This document shows positions 27,208 through 35,710 of a stretch of DNA of 64,000 bases, piece after piece (the stretch's first letter is position 1; each line of letters begins with the position of its first letter). A model generated the notes under the pieces. That model saw only the letters and a list, made by a program, of their open reading frames with translations, did no database searches and was not told the DNA's origin. Source of the stretch: Thermoleophilia bacterium (GTDB lineage Bacteria > Actinomycetota > Thermoleophilia > Gaiellales > Gaiellaceae); assembly GCA_025936995.1 (NCBI GenBank), contig JAICSH010000001.1:50394-114393 (forward strand). Direction: 5' to 3'. The position numbers and the translations under genes were made by a program.

Positions 27208-28409
27208 TGCTGCTCCTCCGCGACCTCACCCAGCTCGCGACGCCCGCCGGGATCGATGCTCCGCTGCGCGGCTCGGCGCTCGGCGAGGTCGAGGTGATCG
27301 AGGATGCATTCGTCCTCTGCGAGGGCGCGGCCATCGCGGCGGTCGGGCGGATGCGCGACCTTCCGGCGCTCGACGGCGACGTCCACGAGGTCGACGGATC
27401 GGGGATGTGCGCGGTCCCGGGCCTCGTGGACTGCCACACGCATGCGGCGTTCGGCGGGAGTCGTGTCGATGAGTTCTCGCTCCGCGCCGGCGGCGCGAGC
27501 TACGAGGAGCTGCACGCGGCGGGCGGCGGCATCCTCTCCACCGTCCGGGCGACGCGTGAGGCGGGCGACGACGGCCTGCGGGCGGCGGTCGAGCGGCATC
27601 GCTCGTGGATGCTCCGCGCGGGGACGACGACGTTCGAGGCGAAGTCCGGCTACGGGCTCGACCGCGACACCGAGCTCTCGTCCCTCCGGGCGATCCGCGA
27701 GGCCGGCGGCATCCCGACGTGGCTCGGCGCCCACGCGGTGCCACCGGAGTTCGCCGACGCCGACACGTACCTCGACTTCGCTCTCGCCGATGTCCTGCCG
27801 GAGGCTGCAAAGCTCGCGGAGGCGGCCGACGTCTTCCTCGAGCGGGGAGCCTTCGATGCCACGCAGGCCAGGCGGTACCTCGAGGCGTGCCGAGACGCCG
27901 GCCTCGCGCTACGCCTCCACGGCGACCAGTTCACGGAGAGCGGAGCGATCCCGCTCGCGGTCGAGCTGTCCGCCCGCTCGGTCGATCATCTCGAGGCAAC
28001 CGGAGAGGATGGGATCCGGACGCTCGCCTCGAGCGACGTCGTCGGCGTGCTCCTGCCTGCGAGCGCGCTCTTCCTCGACCGGCCGATGCCGCCCGCCCGC
28101 GCGCTCGTCGAAGCCGGGGCGGCCGTCGCGCTCGCGACCGACTTCAACCCGGGCAGCGCCTTCTGCGAGAGCCTGCCGCTCGTCTGCTCGCTCGCCGCGA
28201 CGCAGGTCCACCTCTCGCCGGCGGAGGCGCTCGCCGCCTGCACCGTGAACGCGGCCCACGTCCTCGGTCGCGCGGACCGGATCGGCCGTCTCGCACCCGG
28301 CTACCGGGCCGACATCACGCTTCTCGACGCGCCCGACTGGCGCTATCTCGCGTACCACCTCGGCGGTCGCGTCGTCGCCGGGGTGGTCGCGGGAGGCGAG
28401 CTACGCTAG
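27207..28409 (+). CDS. hutI: Imidazolonepropionase
   Basis: 400 residues; the GTG start shares one base with the hutU stop. Hydrolyses imidazolone-propionate to N-formimino-glutamate, the substrate of the ftcD product upstream. The amidohydrolase metal motif is VDCHTHAAFGG (His77 and His79). KSGYGLDRDTE, GAHAVPPEF, RLHGDQFTESGAI and ATDFNPGS supply the remaining ligands and substrate site. With ftcD, hutH and hutU it completes the route from histidine to glutamate. No hut regulator or histidine transporter is seen beside the operon. Confidence 0.95.
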
Positions 28410-28415
28410 CCGTCC

Positions 28416-28865
28416 ATGCCGACGAAGAAGCAACGGCGCCGGATGCAGAAGGAGCGCCGGCACGAATACGAGACCGTCTGGGTCGACGAGGAGGGGAACG
28501 AGCTCGACGAACCGCCGGAGGAGCTCGTCACGGCGCCCCGGAAGAGCGAGGCGGCCAGCTCGAAGCCGAAGGCCAAGGGATCACCGCAGCGCGGCGGCTC
28601 CGGCAGATCGATCCGCGTCCCCCCGCCTCCGTCGTGGGAGCGTGCTGCGAAGCGCTCGCTCATCCTCGGCGGTGCGATCTTCGCGCTCTTCTACATCCTC
28701 GGCTCGAAGAACGGCGGCCACAGGCTCGGCACCGCGCTGGCGCTCGCCGGCGTGTACACCCTCCTCTTCATCCCGTTCACCTACGCCATCGACCGCTTCT
28801 CGCACAACCGCTGGCAGCGGCGCGCCGACCAGCAGGGACAGCAGCGGCAGGCTAGGAAGCGCTGA
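28416..28865 (+). CDS. Membrane protein with basic N-terminus, hypothetical
   Basis: 149 residues, 6 bases after hutI. The first 30 are very basic (MPTKKQRRRMQKERRHEYET), then a disordered, charged and proline-rich part to about residue 85. Two membrane helices follow (LILGGAIFALFYILG and LGTALALAGVYTLLFIPFTY), ending in a glutamine/arginine-rich tail. No enzymatic motif is present. The arrangement is common for small actinobacterial membrane proteins of unknown role. Its 3' end overlaps the convergent cupin gene by 14 bases. Confidence 0.65.
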   Translation: MPTKKQRRRMQKERRHEYETVWVDEEGNELDEPPEELVTAPRKSEAASSKPKAKGSPQRGGSGRSIRVPPPPSWERAAKRSLILGGAIFALFYILGSKNGGHRLGTALALAGVYTLLFIPFTYAIDRFSHNRWQRRADQQGQQRQARKR

Positions 28866-29214
28866 CGCCGGACTCTCGCGCCGCGTCACCGCGGTAGTGG
28901 CCCTCGCCCGGCCACGGGGCGAGCAGCAGCAGGAGCCGGGCGCCGGAAGCGCTCGTCACGGAGTGCCGCTCGTCCGGCGCGAAGTGGAAGAGCGTCCCGG
29001 CCTCGGCGTCGACCGACTCGTCCGCGGCCTCGACGCGCACCGTGCCGTCGACGATGACGAGAAGGGCGGACTCCTTCACGCCGTGGTCACCGAGCGCCTC
29101 GCCGGCTCGTAGCTCGATGAGCACGGCCCGCCCGGCGCCGTCCCTCGAATGGAGGACCACAGGCGACCGGGCGCCCTGTGGTGTCTCGACCTCGCGCAGC
29201 CGCCAGTGGCGCAT
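28852..29214 (-). CDS. Small cupin-fold protein
   Basis: 120 residues forming one cupin barrel: SRDGAGRAVLIELRAGEALG, then HGVKESALLVIVDGTVRVEA and AGTLFHFAPDERHSV. Histidines at DHGVKES and ERHSV would be the metal ligands, though the first cupin box lacks the usual HxH. Probably a small-molecule binding or isomerase-like protein; no substrate can be named. It converges on the membrane protein gene with overlapping 3' ends and diverges from the MBL hydrolase gene. Confidence 0.65.
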   Translation of the reverse strand: MRHWRLREVETPQGARSPVVLHSRDGAGRAVLIELRAGEALGDHGVKESALLVIVDGTVRVEAADESVDAEAGTLFHFAPDERHSVTSASGARLLLLLAPWPGEGHYRGDAARESGVSAS

Positions 29215-29272
29215 GGACGGCCCTTTCCCGCACCCGGAGGCAGGCTAACCAGGGTCCACTAGACTCGCCGCG

Positions 29273-29917
29273 ATGCCGCTTGCCGTCGACAGATACGAGC
29301 TCGGTCCGCTCCAGACGAACTGCTACGTCGTGCGGCACGCGCGCGGCGCGCCGGAGTGCGCGGTCATCGACCCCGGCGGCGACGCCGCGGGCCTGCGGCT
29401 CGAGCTGGCGCGGCTCGGCACCGCCTGCGCCGGGATCCTCGTGACACACGGCCACTTCGACCATCTCGGCGGCGTCGCCGATCTCGCCGAGGGAACCGGC
29501 GCCGAGGTCTGGATGCCAGAGGGAGAGCGGGAGCGGCTCGAGCGGTACCCGGAGTTCGCTCCGGTGGGCGTTCCCGGACGACCGCACGCGCCAGAGCACC
29601 TGCTCAGTGGGGGCGAGACCGTCGAGGTCGCGGGCGTCTCGTTCGAGTGCCTCGCCGTGCCCGGCCACTCTCCCGCGCACATCGCCTTCCACGCCGAGGG
29701 AGAGCTCTTCAGCGGCGACCTCCTCTTCGCGGGCTCGGTGGGCCGTGTCGACCTGCCCGGCGCCGACTGGGACACGCTTCTCGCCTCGGTGCGGATGCTC
29801 TCCGAGCGGCTCCCGCCGGAGACAGTCATCCATCCCGGCCACGGCCACGAGACGACGCTCGGCGTCGAGCTCGCCCGCAACCCCTTCCTCGCAGAGCTCC
29901 GCGCGCCGACGTCGTGA
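29273..29917 (+). CDS. Metallo-beta-lactamase-fold hydrolase (glyoxalase II-like)
   Basis: 214 residues. The zinc motif is LVTHGHFDHLGGVADLAEG (HxHxDH). A later His is in VPGHSPAHIAFH, Asp is in FSGDLLFAGSVGRVDLPG and the final His is in HPGHGHETTLG. This is the compact thiolester-hydrolase form found next to hisS in many bacteria, often called a hydroxyacylglutathione hydrolase-like protein. Since actinobacteria usually lack glutathione, the substrate is probably another thiolester. Its stop overlaps the hisS GTG start (GTGA). Confidence 0.88.
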   Translation: MPLAVDRYELGPLQTNCYVVRHARGAPECAVIDPGGDAAGLRLELARLGTACAGILVTHGHFDHLGGVADLAEGTGAEVWMPEGERERLERYPEFAPVGVPGRPHAPEHLLSGGETVEVAGVSFECLAVPGHSPAHIAFHAEGELFSGDLLFAGSVGRVDLPGADWDTLLASVRMLSERLPPETVIHPGHGHETTLGVELARNPFLAELRAPTS

Positions 29918-31137
29918 AGATCGAGCGGCCGCGGGGGACGCACGACATCCTCCCGTCCGAGCAGCCGCTCTGGCGGAAGGTGACGGCGGAGATGGAGCGG
30001 CTCTGCGCGCTCTACGGCTACCGGCGAATCCAGACGCCGGTCTTCGAGGACGTCGCGCTCTTCCAGCGAACTGCCGGCGAGGGCTCGGACATCGTGCAGA
30101 AGGAGATGTACGTCTTCGACGATCGTGGCGGCCGGACGCTTGCTCTCCGTCCGGAGGCAACGGCGCCGATCTGCAGGGCGTACATCGAGCACGGGATGCA
30201 GCAGGAGCCGCAGCCGGTGAAGCTCTACACGCTCGCGACGTACTACCGGTACGACAAGCCGCAGCGGGGCCGTTACCGCGAGCACAGCCAGCTCTCGGTG
30301 GAGTGCATCGGCTCGGCCGATCCCGCCGTGGACGCCGAGGTCATCGGGCTTTACGACACGCTGCTCCACAACCTCGGGATCACGCGCTACGAGCTCCATC
30401 TGAACTCGATCGGCGACCGCGAGTGCCGCCCCGCGTATCTCGACCGCCTCAACGCATGGCTCGACGAGCACGCCGATCTGCTGGACGACGACGCGCGGCA
30501 GAAGCGCACGACCAGCCCGCTGCGCGTGTTCGACGTCAAGAGCCCGGCGGTGCTCGCCGCGCTCGAAGACGCACCGAAGATCGGCGAGTCGCTCTGTCCG
30601 CCGTGCCAGCAGCACTTCGCCGCCGTCCGCGAGGCGCTCGACGCCGCCGGCGTCCGCTACGTCCTCGACCCGACGCTCGTACGCGGTCTCGACTACTACT
30701 CGCGTACCACGTGGGAGTTCCTCGGGCCCCACGAGTCGACACAGGCCTCGTCCATCTCGGGCGGTGGGCGCTACGACTACCTGATCGAGCAGATCGGCGG
30801 GCCCTCGACCCCAGGCGTTGGATTCGGCGCGGGAATCGAGCGGCTCCTCCTCTCGCTCGAGCTCGAGGGGATATCCGCCGAGGAGGAGCTACTCGACGTG
30901 TTCGTCGCCGCCGAGCCGGACCAGTCCGTCGGCGCGCTCGTGGGTCGTCTCCGAACGGCGGGGATCTCGGCCGACGCCGACTACGCTGGCCGCTCGATGA
31001 AGGGCCAGATCGGCTACGGCCAGAAGCGCGCTCGCTCGACCCTCGTCGTCACGGACGGCGGCATGACGCTGCGCCGCAGGGGAGAGCCCGACGTCGAGGT
31101 GGATGAGGCGACCCTCCTGCAGGAGCTGCAGCCGTGA
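29914..31137 (+). CDS. hisS: Histidyl-tRNA synthetase
   Basis: 407 residues from GTG at 29914. Class II motifs: PRGTHDILPSE at the N-terminus, motif 2 region TYYRYDKPQRGRYREHSQLS, histidine-specific GLDYYSRTTWEF and motif 3 GVGFGAGIERLLL. The C-terminal anticodon-binding domain begins near residue 325 (LLDVFVAAEPDQSVGALVG). Normal length. Overlaps the MBL hydrolase upstream and aspS downstream by 4 bases each, the common hisS-aspS order. Confidence 0.97.
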   Translation: MKIERPRGTHDILPSEQPLWRKVTAEMERLCALYGYRRIQTPVFEDVALFQRTAGEGSDIVQKEMYVFDDRGGRTLALRPEATAPICRAYIEHGMQQEPQPVKLYTLATYYRYDKPQRGRYREHSQLSVECIGSADPAVDAEVIGLYDTLLHNLGITRYELHLNSIGDRECRPAYLDRLNAWLDEHADLLDDDARQKRTTSPLRVFDVKSPAVLAALEDAPKIGESLCPPCQQHFAAVREALDAAGVRYVLDPTLVRGLDYYSRTTWEFLGPHESTQASSISGGGRYDYLIEQIGGPSTPGVGFGAGIERLLLSLELEGISAEEELLDVFVAAEPDQSVGALVGRLRTAGISADADYAGRSMKGQIGYGQKRARSTLVVTDGGMTLRRRGEPDVEVDEATLLQELQP

Positions 31138-32852
31138 GCTGGCGCGACGAGATGTGCGGCGAGCTGCGAGCCCACGATGCCGGCCGCCGCGTCACGGTCG
31201 CCGGCTGGGCCGACACGCGCCGCGACCACGGCGGGCTCGTCTTCGTCGACCTCCGCGACCACACCGGCAAGGTCCAGCTCGTCATCAACCCGGAGCACTC
31301 AGCGACCGCGGCGGCGATTGCGCACGAGATCCGGAACGAGTTCGTCCTTCAGGCGACCGGCGAGGTCGTGGCGCGCGCGCCCGAGCTCGTCAACCCGAAC
31401 CTGCCGACGGGCCAGATCGAGGTACTCGTCGACGAGCTGCGCATTCTCTCGCGCTCGACGCCCCTGCCGTTCCAGCTGGACGAGGAGAACGTCGACGAGA
31501 CGCTTCGCCTCCGCTATCGCTGGCTCGACATGCGCACCGACCGCATGCAGCGGAACCTGCGCCTCAACCACACCGCGATCGCGGCGATCCGCAGGGTCAT
31601 GGACGAACGTGGCTTCGTCGACGTCTGGACGCCGAGCATGACGCGCGGCACGCCGGAGGGAGCGCGCGACTTCCTCACGCCGGTGCGCCTGCAGCCCGGG
31701 AAGTTCTTCGCGCTCGCCCAGTCGCCGCAGCTGTTCAAGCAGCTCTGCATGGTGGGCGGGATCGACCGCTACTACCAGATCGCCACCTGCTGGCGGGACG
31801 AGGATCTGCGGGCCGACCGCCAGTTCGAGTTTCGCCAGCTCGACTTCGAGATGGCGTTCGTCGAGCGCGAGGACGTGCTCGACGTCATGGAGGCGTGCGT
31901 CGTGGGAGCGTTCGAGGCCGCCGGCGTCGAGCCCCCGCAGCGGCCGTTCCCGCAGCTCTCGTATGCCGACGCGATGCTGCGTTATGGCTCCGACAAGCCG
32001 GACCTCCGCTTCGGCATGGAGATTCAGGAGGCGACGGAGGTCACGCGGGAGTCGGAGTTCGGCGTCTTCAAGAACGCCTCCTGCGTCCGCTACGTGGTCG
32101 TGCCGCGAACGTTCTCCAGGAGCGAGCAGTCCCGGCTGGAGGAGCTAGCGAAGGAGTGGGGGGCCAAGGGCCTCGCGAACCTCACGCAGATCTCGAAGTT
32201 CCTCAGCGAGCGGGAGCTGCAGGCGTTCGGGGTCGAGGAAGGCTCGACTGCGCTCTTCGTCGCCGACGAGGAAGCCGTCGTGGCGCGTGTGCTCGGACTG
32301 CTCAGGCTGCACCTCGCGCGAGAGCTCGACCTGATCGACGCGGGCCTCGACGTCTTCCACTGGATCCTCGACTTCCCGCTCTTCGAGCGCAGCGAGGAGT
32401 TCGGCGGCTGGACGTTCATGCACCATCCGTTCACCGCCCCGATGGCGGGAGAGGAAGCGCAGGTCGAATCGGCCCCCGAGCATGCTCGGGGCCAGCACTA
32501 CGACCTGATCTGGAACGGCTGGGAGCTCGGCTCGGGCTCGATCCGGATCCACGAGGCGGAGGTCCAGCAGGCCGTGTTCCGGGTGATGGGAATGGACGAG
32601 GAGGAGCAGCGCGACAAGTTCGGCTTCCTTCTCGAAGCGCTGCAGATGGGAGCTCCGCCGCACGGCGGCTTCGCGATGGGCATCGACCGCTTCATCGCCC
32701 TGCTCGCGCGGGAGCCCGACATCCGGCAGGTGACCGCGTTCCCGAAGATCGCGAGCGGGGCGGATCCGCTCACCGGGGCGCCGACGCCGTATCCGGACAG
32801 CGCGCTGCGGGAGCTCGGTGTCCGCCTGCTCGAGCCGCCGGCCCAGACGTAG
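31134..32852 (+). CDS. aspS: Aspartyl-tRNA synthetase
   Basis: 572 residues. N-terminal OB fold for the anticodon (VTVAGWADTRRDHGGLVFVD), then class II catalytic core: DVWTPSMTRGTPEGARDFL, FFALAQSPQLFKQLCMVGG, CWRDEDLRADRQFEFRQLD, and motif 3 GGFAMGIDRFIALLA. A bacterial insertion (GAD) domain lies between. An 18-bp palindrome inside the gene at 32474-32491 falls in ordinary coding sequence. The organism may or may not have a separate AsnRS, so discriminating status is not decided here. Confidence 0.97.
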   Translation: MSWRDEMCGELRAHDAGRRVTVAGWADTRRDHGGLVFVDLRDHTGKVQLVINPEHSATAAAIAHEIRNEFVLQATGEVVARAPELVNPNLPTGQIEVLVDELRILSRSTPLPFQLDEENVDETLRLRYRWLDMRTDRMQRNLRLNHTAIAAIRRVMDERGFVDVWTPSMTRGTPEGARDFLTPVRLQPGKFFALAQSPQLFKQLCMVGGIDRYYQIATCWRDEDLRADRQFEFRQLDFEMAFVEREDVLDVMEACVVGAFEAAGVEPPQRPFPQLSYADAMLRYGSDKPDLRFGMEIQEATEVTRESEFGVFKNASCVRYVVVPRTFSRSEQSRLEELAKEWGAKGLANLTQISKFLSERELQAFGVEEGSTALFVADEEAVVARVLGLLRLHLARELDLIDAGLDVFHWILDFPLFERSEEFGGWTFMHHPFTAPMAGEEAQVESAPEHARGQHYDLIWNGWELGSGSIRIHEAEVQQAVFRVMGMDEEEQRDKFGFLLEALQMGAPPHGGFAMGIDRFIALLAREPDIRQVTAFPKIASGADPLTGAPTPYPDSALRELGVRLLEPPAQT

Positions 32853-32869
32853 GCGCCGCCGCTACAGTC

Positions 32870-33028
32870 CCCGTGCTCGGCCCCGCGCGCCGAATCGGGC
32901 GTACATGTAGATCCAACGCTACGTGACAAGGGAGCCGGCGTCCCGACCTAGGCATTGCCGAAAGCGGGCACGGCACCCACCTGGGAGACCAGGATCACAT
33001 AGCTCGGTTCGACCGCCGGGGCCGGGCG
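32870..33028 (+). ncRNA. ssrS: Candidate 6S-like structured RNA between aspS and mnmA
   Basis: The 194-base gap holds no reading frame but strong structure. GGCACCCACCTGG runs into a perfect CCTGG-GAGA-CCAGG hairpin (32980-32993) followed by ATCACATAGC. This mirrors the 3' side of the central bubble of 6S RNA, including its small hairpin. CGGCCCCG at 32878-32885 can pair with CGGGGCCG at 33017-33024 to close a terminal stem about 150 bases long. TCGGGCG and GCGTCCCGA can pair inside. 6S RNA sequesters the housekeeping RNA polymerase. Recognised by eye; strand and ends are approximate. Confidence 0.4.
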
Positions 33029-33046
33029 CTCGTCTACCGTGACCGC

Positions 33047-34300
33047 ATGCCGGAGGTCTTTGGAGACTCGAGTCGCAACGGCGAGTGGGCGGCCGCCCGC
33101 CTGCGCGTCGACGGCGACCGCATCGTCGAGGCGGACGCGCCCGGGCTCGAACGCGACGTTGCGGGCCTGACGTTCCTCGAGGCGGCGGCCGTCGGAGGAG
33201 AGACACTCGCGGTCGACGCACTCGCGAACGCGCTCGGCCCGGTCTTCCGTGCGGCGCCCTCGCCGGGACGCGTCGCCGTGGCCATGAGCGGTGGCGTGGA
33301 CAGCGCTGTCGCCCTCCTCCGCTCGCTGCCGAACGCCGTCGGCGTGACGCTGCGGCTCTGGCTCGATCCTGCCGGCCCGGACTCGGAGCGCGCCTGCTGC
33401 TCGCCGGAGAGCGTGATCGCGGCGCGCGAGACCTGTCACCGGCTCGGAGTCCCGCACGTGACGCTCGACCTCCGCGAGGAGTTCCGGCGCGCCGTGGTCG
33501 CTCCGTTCGTGCGCGGCTACGAGCGCGGGGAGACGCCGAACCCGTGCACGCGCTGCAACGGCGGCTTCCGCTTCGCGGAGCTGCTGGCTTTCACGCGGCG
33601 GGCCGGAGCCGAGCGCCTGGCGACCGGCCACTACGCGCGTATTGTCGAGCGCGACGGCAGGCTGCTGCTCGCCCGCGGCGCCGATCCCACGAAGGACCAG
33701 AGCTACATGCTCGCCTCGCTCGACCCACGCCGGCTCGCGCGCGTCTCCTTCCCGCTCGGAGAGCAGGACAAGGCCGCGACCCGCGCCGAGGCGGAGCGGG
33801 CGGGCCTCTCCGCGGCCAGGCGTCCCGAGAGCCAGGAGGCGTGCTTCCTCGCCGGTGACGACTACCGCGCGTTCCTCGTCCGGGAGGGGCTCGACCCGCG
33901 GGAGGGCGCGATCGTCGGCGAGGACGGCACCGAGCTCGGCCGGCACGACGGCTACTGGCGGTTCACCCCCGGCCAGCGCCGCGGTCTCGGGCTCGCCGCG
34001 CGGGAGCCGCTCTACGTTCTCGGCACGCGTCCGTCCGCCAACGCGGTCGTCGTCGGCCCGCGCGAGTCGCTCGCGCGCTCGCGTGTCACCGCTCGTGGAC
34101 GCCTTTACGCCGGCGCGGAGCGGGTCGAGGCGAAGCTCCGCTACCGCTCTCCGGCGGCTCCGGCGCGAGTCGAGCAGGCGTCCCGCGGCTTCCGGCTGGA
34201 GCTCGACGAGCCGGCGTACGGTGTTGCACCCGGCCAGGCGGCGGTGCTCTACGACGGGGACGCCGTCGTCGGGTATGGGCTGATCACTCGGGCTCAGTAA
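33047..34300 (+). CDS. mnmA: tRNA-specific 2-thiouridylase with extra N-terminal domain
   Basis: 417 residues. From about residue 72 it is MnmA, which thiolates U34 of Lys, Glu and Gln tRNAs: PP-loop AVAMSGGVDSAVALL, NPCTRCNGGFRF with the first catalytic Cys, ATGHYARI, DQSYML, RPESQEACFLAGDDY with the second Cys, and FTPGQRRGLGL. The first 65 residues (EVFGDSSRNGEWAAARLRVD, then TFLEAAAVGGETLAVDALAN) are not part of classic MnmA. They resemble the start of a NifU/IscU-type scaffold without its cysteines. No terminator or promoter is certain before it. Confidence 0.9.
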   Translation: MPEVFGDSSRNGEWAAARLRVDGDRIVEADAPGLERDVAGLTFLEAAAVGGETLAVDALANALGPVFRAAPSPGRVAVAMSGGVDSAVALLRSLPNAVGVTLRLWLDPAGPDSERACCSPESVIAARETCHRLGVPHVTLDLREEFRRAVVAPFVRGYERGETPNPCTRCNGGFRFAELLAFTRRAGAERLATGHYARIVERDGRLLLARGADPTKDQSYMLASLDPRRLARVSFPLGEQDKAATRAEAERAGLSAARRPESQEACFLAGDDYRAFLVREGLDPREGAIVGEDGTELGRHDGYWRFTPGQRRGLGLAAREPLYVLGTRPSANAVVVGPRESLARSRVTARGRLYAGAERVEAKLRYRSPAAPARVEQASRGFRLELDEPAYGVAPGQAAVLYDGDAVVGYGLITRAQ

Positions 34301-34333
34301 CATCGCAGGAAGGTGGCCGGAACCGCGCCGTGC

Positions 34334-34356
34334 GTTTCCGCGTTCATCCCGGGAAC
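34334..34356 (+). promoter_or_regulatory. Candidate SigB-family promoter of the anti-sigma/sigma operon
   Basis: GTTTCC at 34334-34339 and GGGAAC at 34351-34356, with 11 bases between, resemble the GTTTAA/GGGTAA boxes read by SigB/SigF-type factors. They lie about 80 bases before the anti-sigma gene, where an autoregulatory promoter is expected in this family. The spacer is one base shorter than the usual 12-15. Confidence 0.3.
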
Positions 34357-34437
34357 GGAGGATTCCGTCCTCCGGGCGATTGGCTAGGTCGGAGGCGATG
34401 TGGACCGCGTGAATGGGCAGCTCGACAAGGTTGGCGC

Positions 34438-34821
34438 GTGACGAGGGAAGAGGTCAGGCTCGTCATCCCGGCGGAGGAGGACTTCCGCCCGATCGCGCAC
34501 CTCGTGACCGGCGGCCTCGCCGCGCGGCTCGACGTGACGTACGACGACCTCGACGATCTCCAGGTCGGGATCGAGGCCCTGTTGGCGCTCCGCGACGACA
34601 TGGACGAGCTCGTCGTCTCGCTCTTCGCCGACGACGGCGTCCTGCACGCGTCGCTCGGGCCGTTCCCGCCGGAGAAGGTGCTCGCCGGGGAGTCGGACGG
34701 CGGTCTCGACCTGCGGCGCGTCCTCGAGACCGTCTGCGACACACACGAGGTCGAGGAGCGCGACGGCGGCGCCTGGGTCGAGTTGTCGAAGCGCGCGGCG
34801 ACTGCGGAGGCGCGTGGATGA
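34438..34821 (+). CDS. RsbW-like anti-sigma factor
   Basis: 127 residues from GTG at 34438. It starts VRLVIPAEEDFRPIAHLVTG and has DLDDLQVGIEALLALRDDMD, the position of the N-box of GHKL serine kinases such as RsbW. The usual Glu-x-x-x-Asn becomes Glu-Ala-Leu-Leu, so the ATP-binding asparagine is missing and kinase activity is doubtful. The stop overlaps the sigma factor ATG (ATGA), the coupling expected for a cognate pair. No anti-anti-sigma (RsbV-like) gene is nearby. Confidence 0.65.
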   Translation: MTREEVRLVIPAEEDFRPIAHLVTGGLAARLDVTYDDLDDLQVGIEALLALRDDMDELVVSLFADDGVLHASLGPFPPEKVLAGESDGGLDLRRVLETVCDTHEVEERDGGAWVELSKRAATAEARG

Positions 34822-35579
34822 CGCGGATCGACGACAAGATCCTGCTTCGCCGCTATCACGAGGACGGCGACCTCCGGGCGCGCGAGCAGCTGATCGAGCA
34901 GTACATGTCGCTCGTGCGCTCGCTCGCGCGGCGCTACTCGTACCGCGGCGAGCAGCTCGAGGATCTCGTCCAGATCGGCGCGATCGGGCTGATCAAGGCG
35001 ATCGACCGTTTCGACCTCGAGCGCGGCGTCGAGCTGACGACGTACGCGACGCCGAACATCATCGGCGAGATCAAGCGGCACTTCCGCGACAAGGGCTGGT
35101 CGGTGCGCGTGCCGCGCGGTTTGCAGGAGCTCAACGTCCAGCTCTCCCGGCTCGTCGAGCAGCTCACCGTGCAGCTCGCACGCTCACCGACGATCCCGGA
35201 GCTCGCGAAAGCCGCGGGCGTCGAGGAGGAGCAGGTGCTCGAGGCGCTCGAGTCCGGCCGCGCGTACACGTCGCTGTCACTGTCGGTCGGCGGCGGCGGG
35301 GGAGGGGACGACGACGACCTCGACCCCCTCGAGTCGCTAGGCACGGAGGAGCACCAGTACGAGGTCTCGGAGGACCGAGCCGTCCTCGCGCCCGGGTTCA
35401 AGGCCCTCGACGATCGTGAGCGGAAGATCCTCCAGCTCCGCTTCTTCGAGGGGCTGACGCAGTCCCAGATCGCGCAGCAGGTTGGGATCTCCCAGATGCA
35501 CGTCTCCCGGCTGATCCGGCGCTCGCTGGAGAAGATCCGCGAGACGATCGCCGAAGACGAAGAGTCGCTGACCCGCTAG
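34818..35579 (+). CDS. SigB/SigF-family RNA polymerase sigma factor
   Basis: 253 residues. Region 2 is SLVRSLARRYSYRGEQLEDL, then VQIGAIGLIKAIDRFD, with TTYATPNIIGEIKRHFRDKG for -10 recognition. Region 3 includes SPTIPELAKAAGVEEEQVLE. Region 4 is LQLRFFEGLTQSQIAQQVGI, then SQMHVSRLIRRSLEKIRE. A glycine/aspartate run (six Gly, four Asp) forms the linker between regions 3 and 4. This is the general-stress/sporulation group (group 3). The upstream anti-sigma gene overlaps it; a hairpin terminator follows. Confidence 0.93.
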   Translation: MTRIDDKILLRRYHEDGDLRAREQLIEQYMSLVRSLARRYSYRGEQLEDLVQIGAIGLIKAIDRFDLERGVELTTYATPNIIGEIKRHFRDKGWSVRVPRGLQELNVQLSRLVEQLTVQLARSPTIPELAKAAGVEEEQVLEALESGRAYTSLSLSVGGGGGGDDDDLDPLESLGTEEHQYEVSEDRAVLAPGFKALDDRERKILQLRFFEGLTQSQIAQQVGISQMHVSRLIRRSLEKIRETIAEDEESLTR

Positions 35580-35593
35580 CGCTCAGGCGTTAA

Positions 35594-35618
35594 GGACGCT
35601 CGCCCAGGCGAGCGTTCC
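35594..35618 (+). terminator. Hairpin terminator after the sigma factor gene
   Basis: ACGCTCGCC and GGCGAGCGT form a stem of up to 9 bp beginning 14 bases after the sigma factor stop. The first two pairs next to the loop must open to leave a usable loop. A short TTCC follows instead of a U tract. Confidence 0.55.
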
Positions 35619-35710
35619 GAGTGTGTGTCGGGCGGCGCAGAACTTAGATATGCGCGGCTGATCGTCGAGCAAGAAGGCGCGTTCGCTAGCGTCCCTGAAC
35701 GGCGCCTGGC

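Noticed and set aside
32474..32491. Perfect 18-bp palindrome CCCCGAGCATGCTCGGGG
   Set aside because: It lies inside the conserved part of aspS and encodes normal residues, so it is probably chance at high GC.
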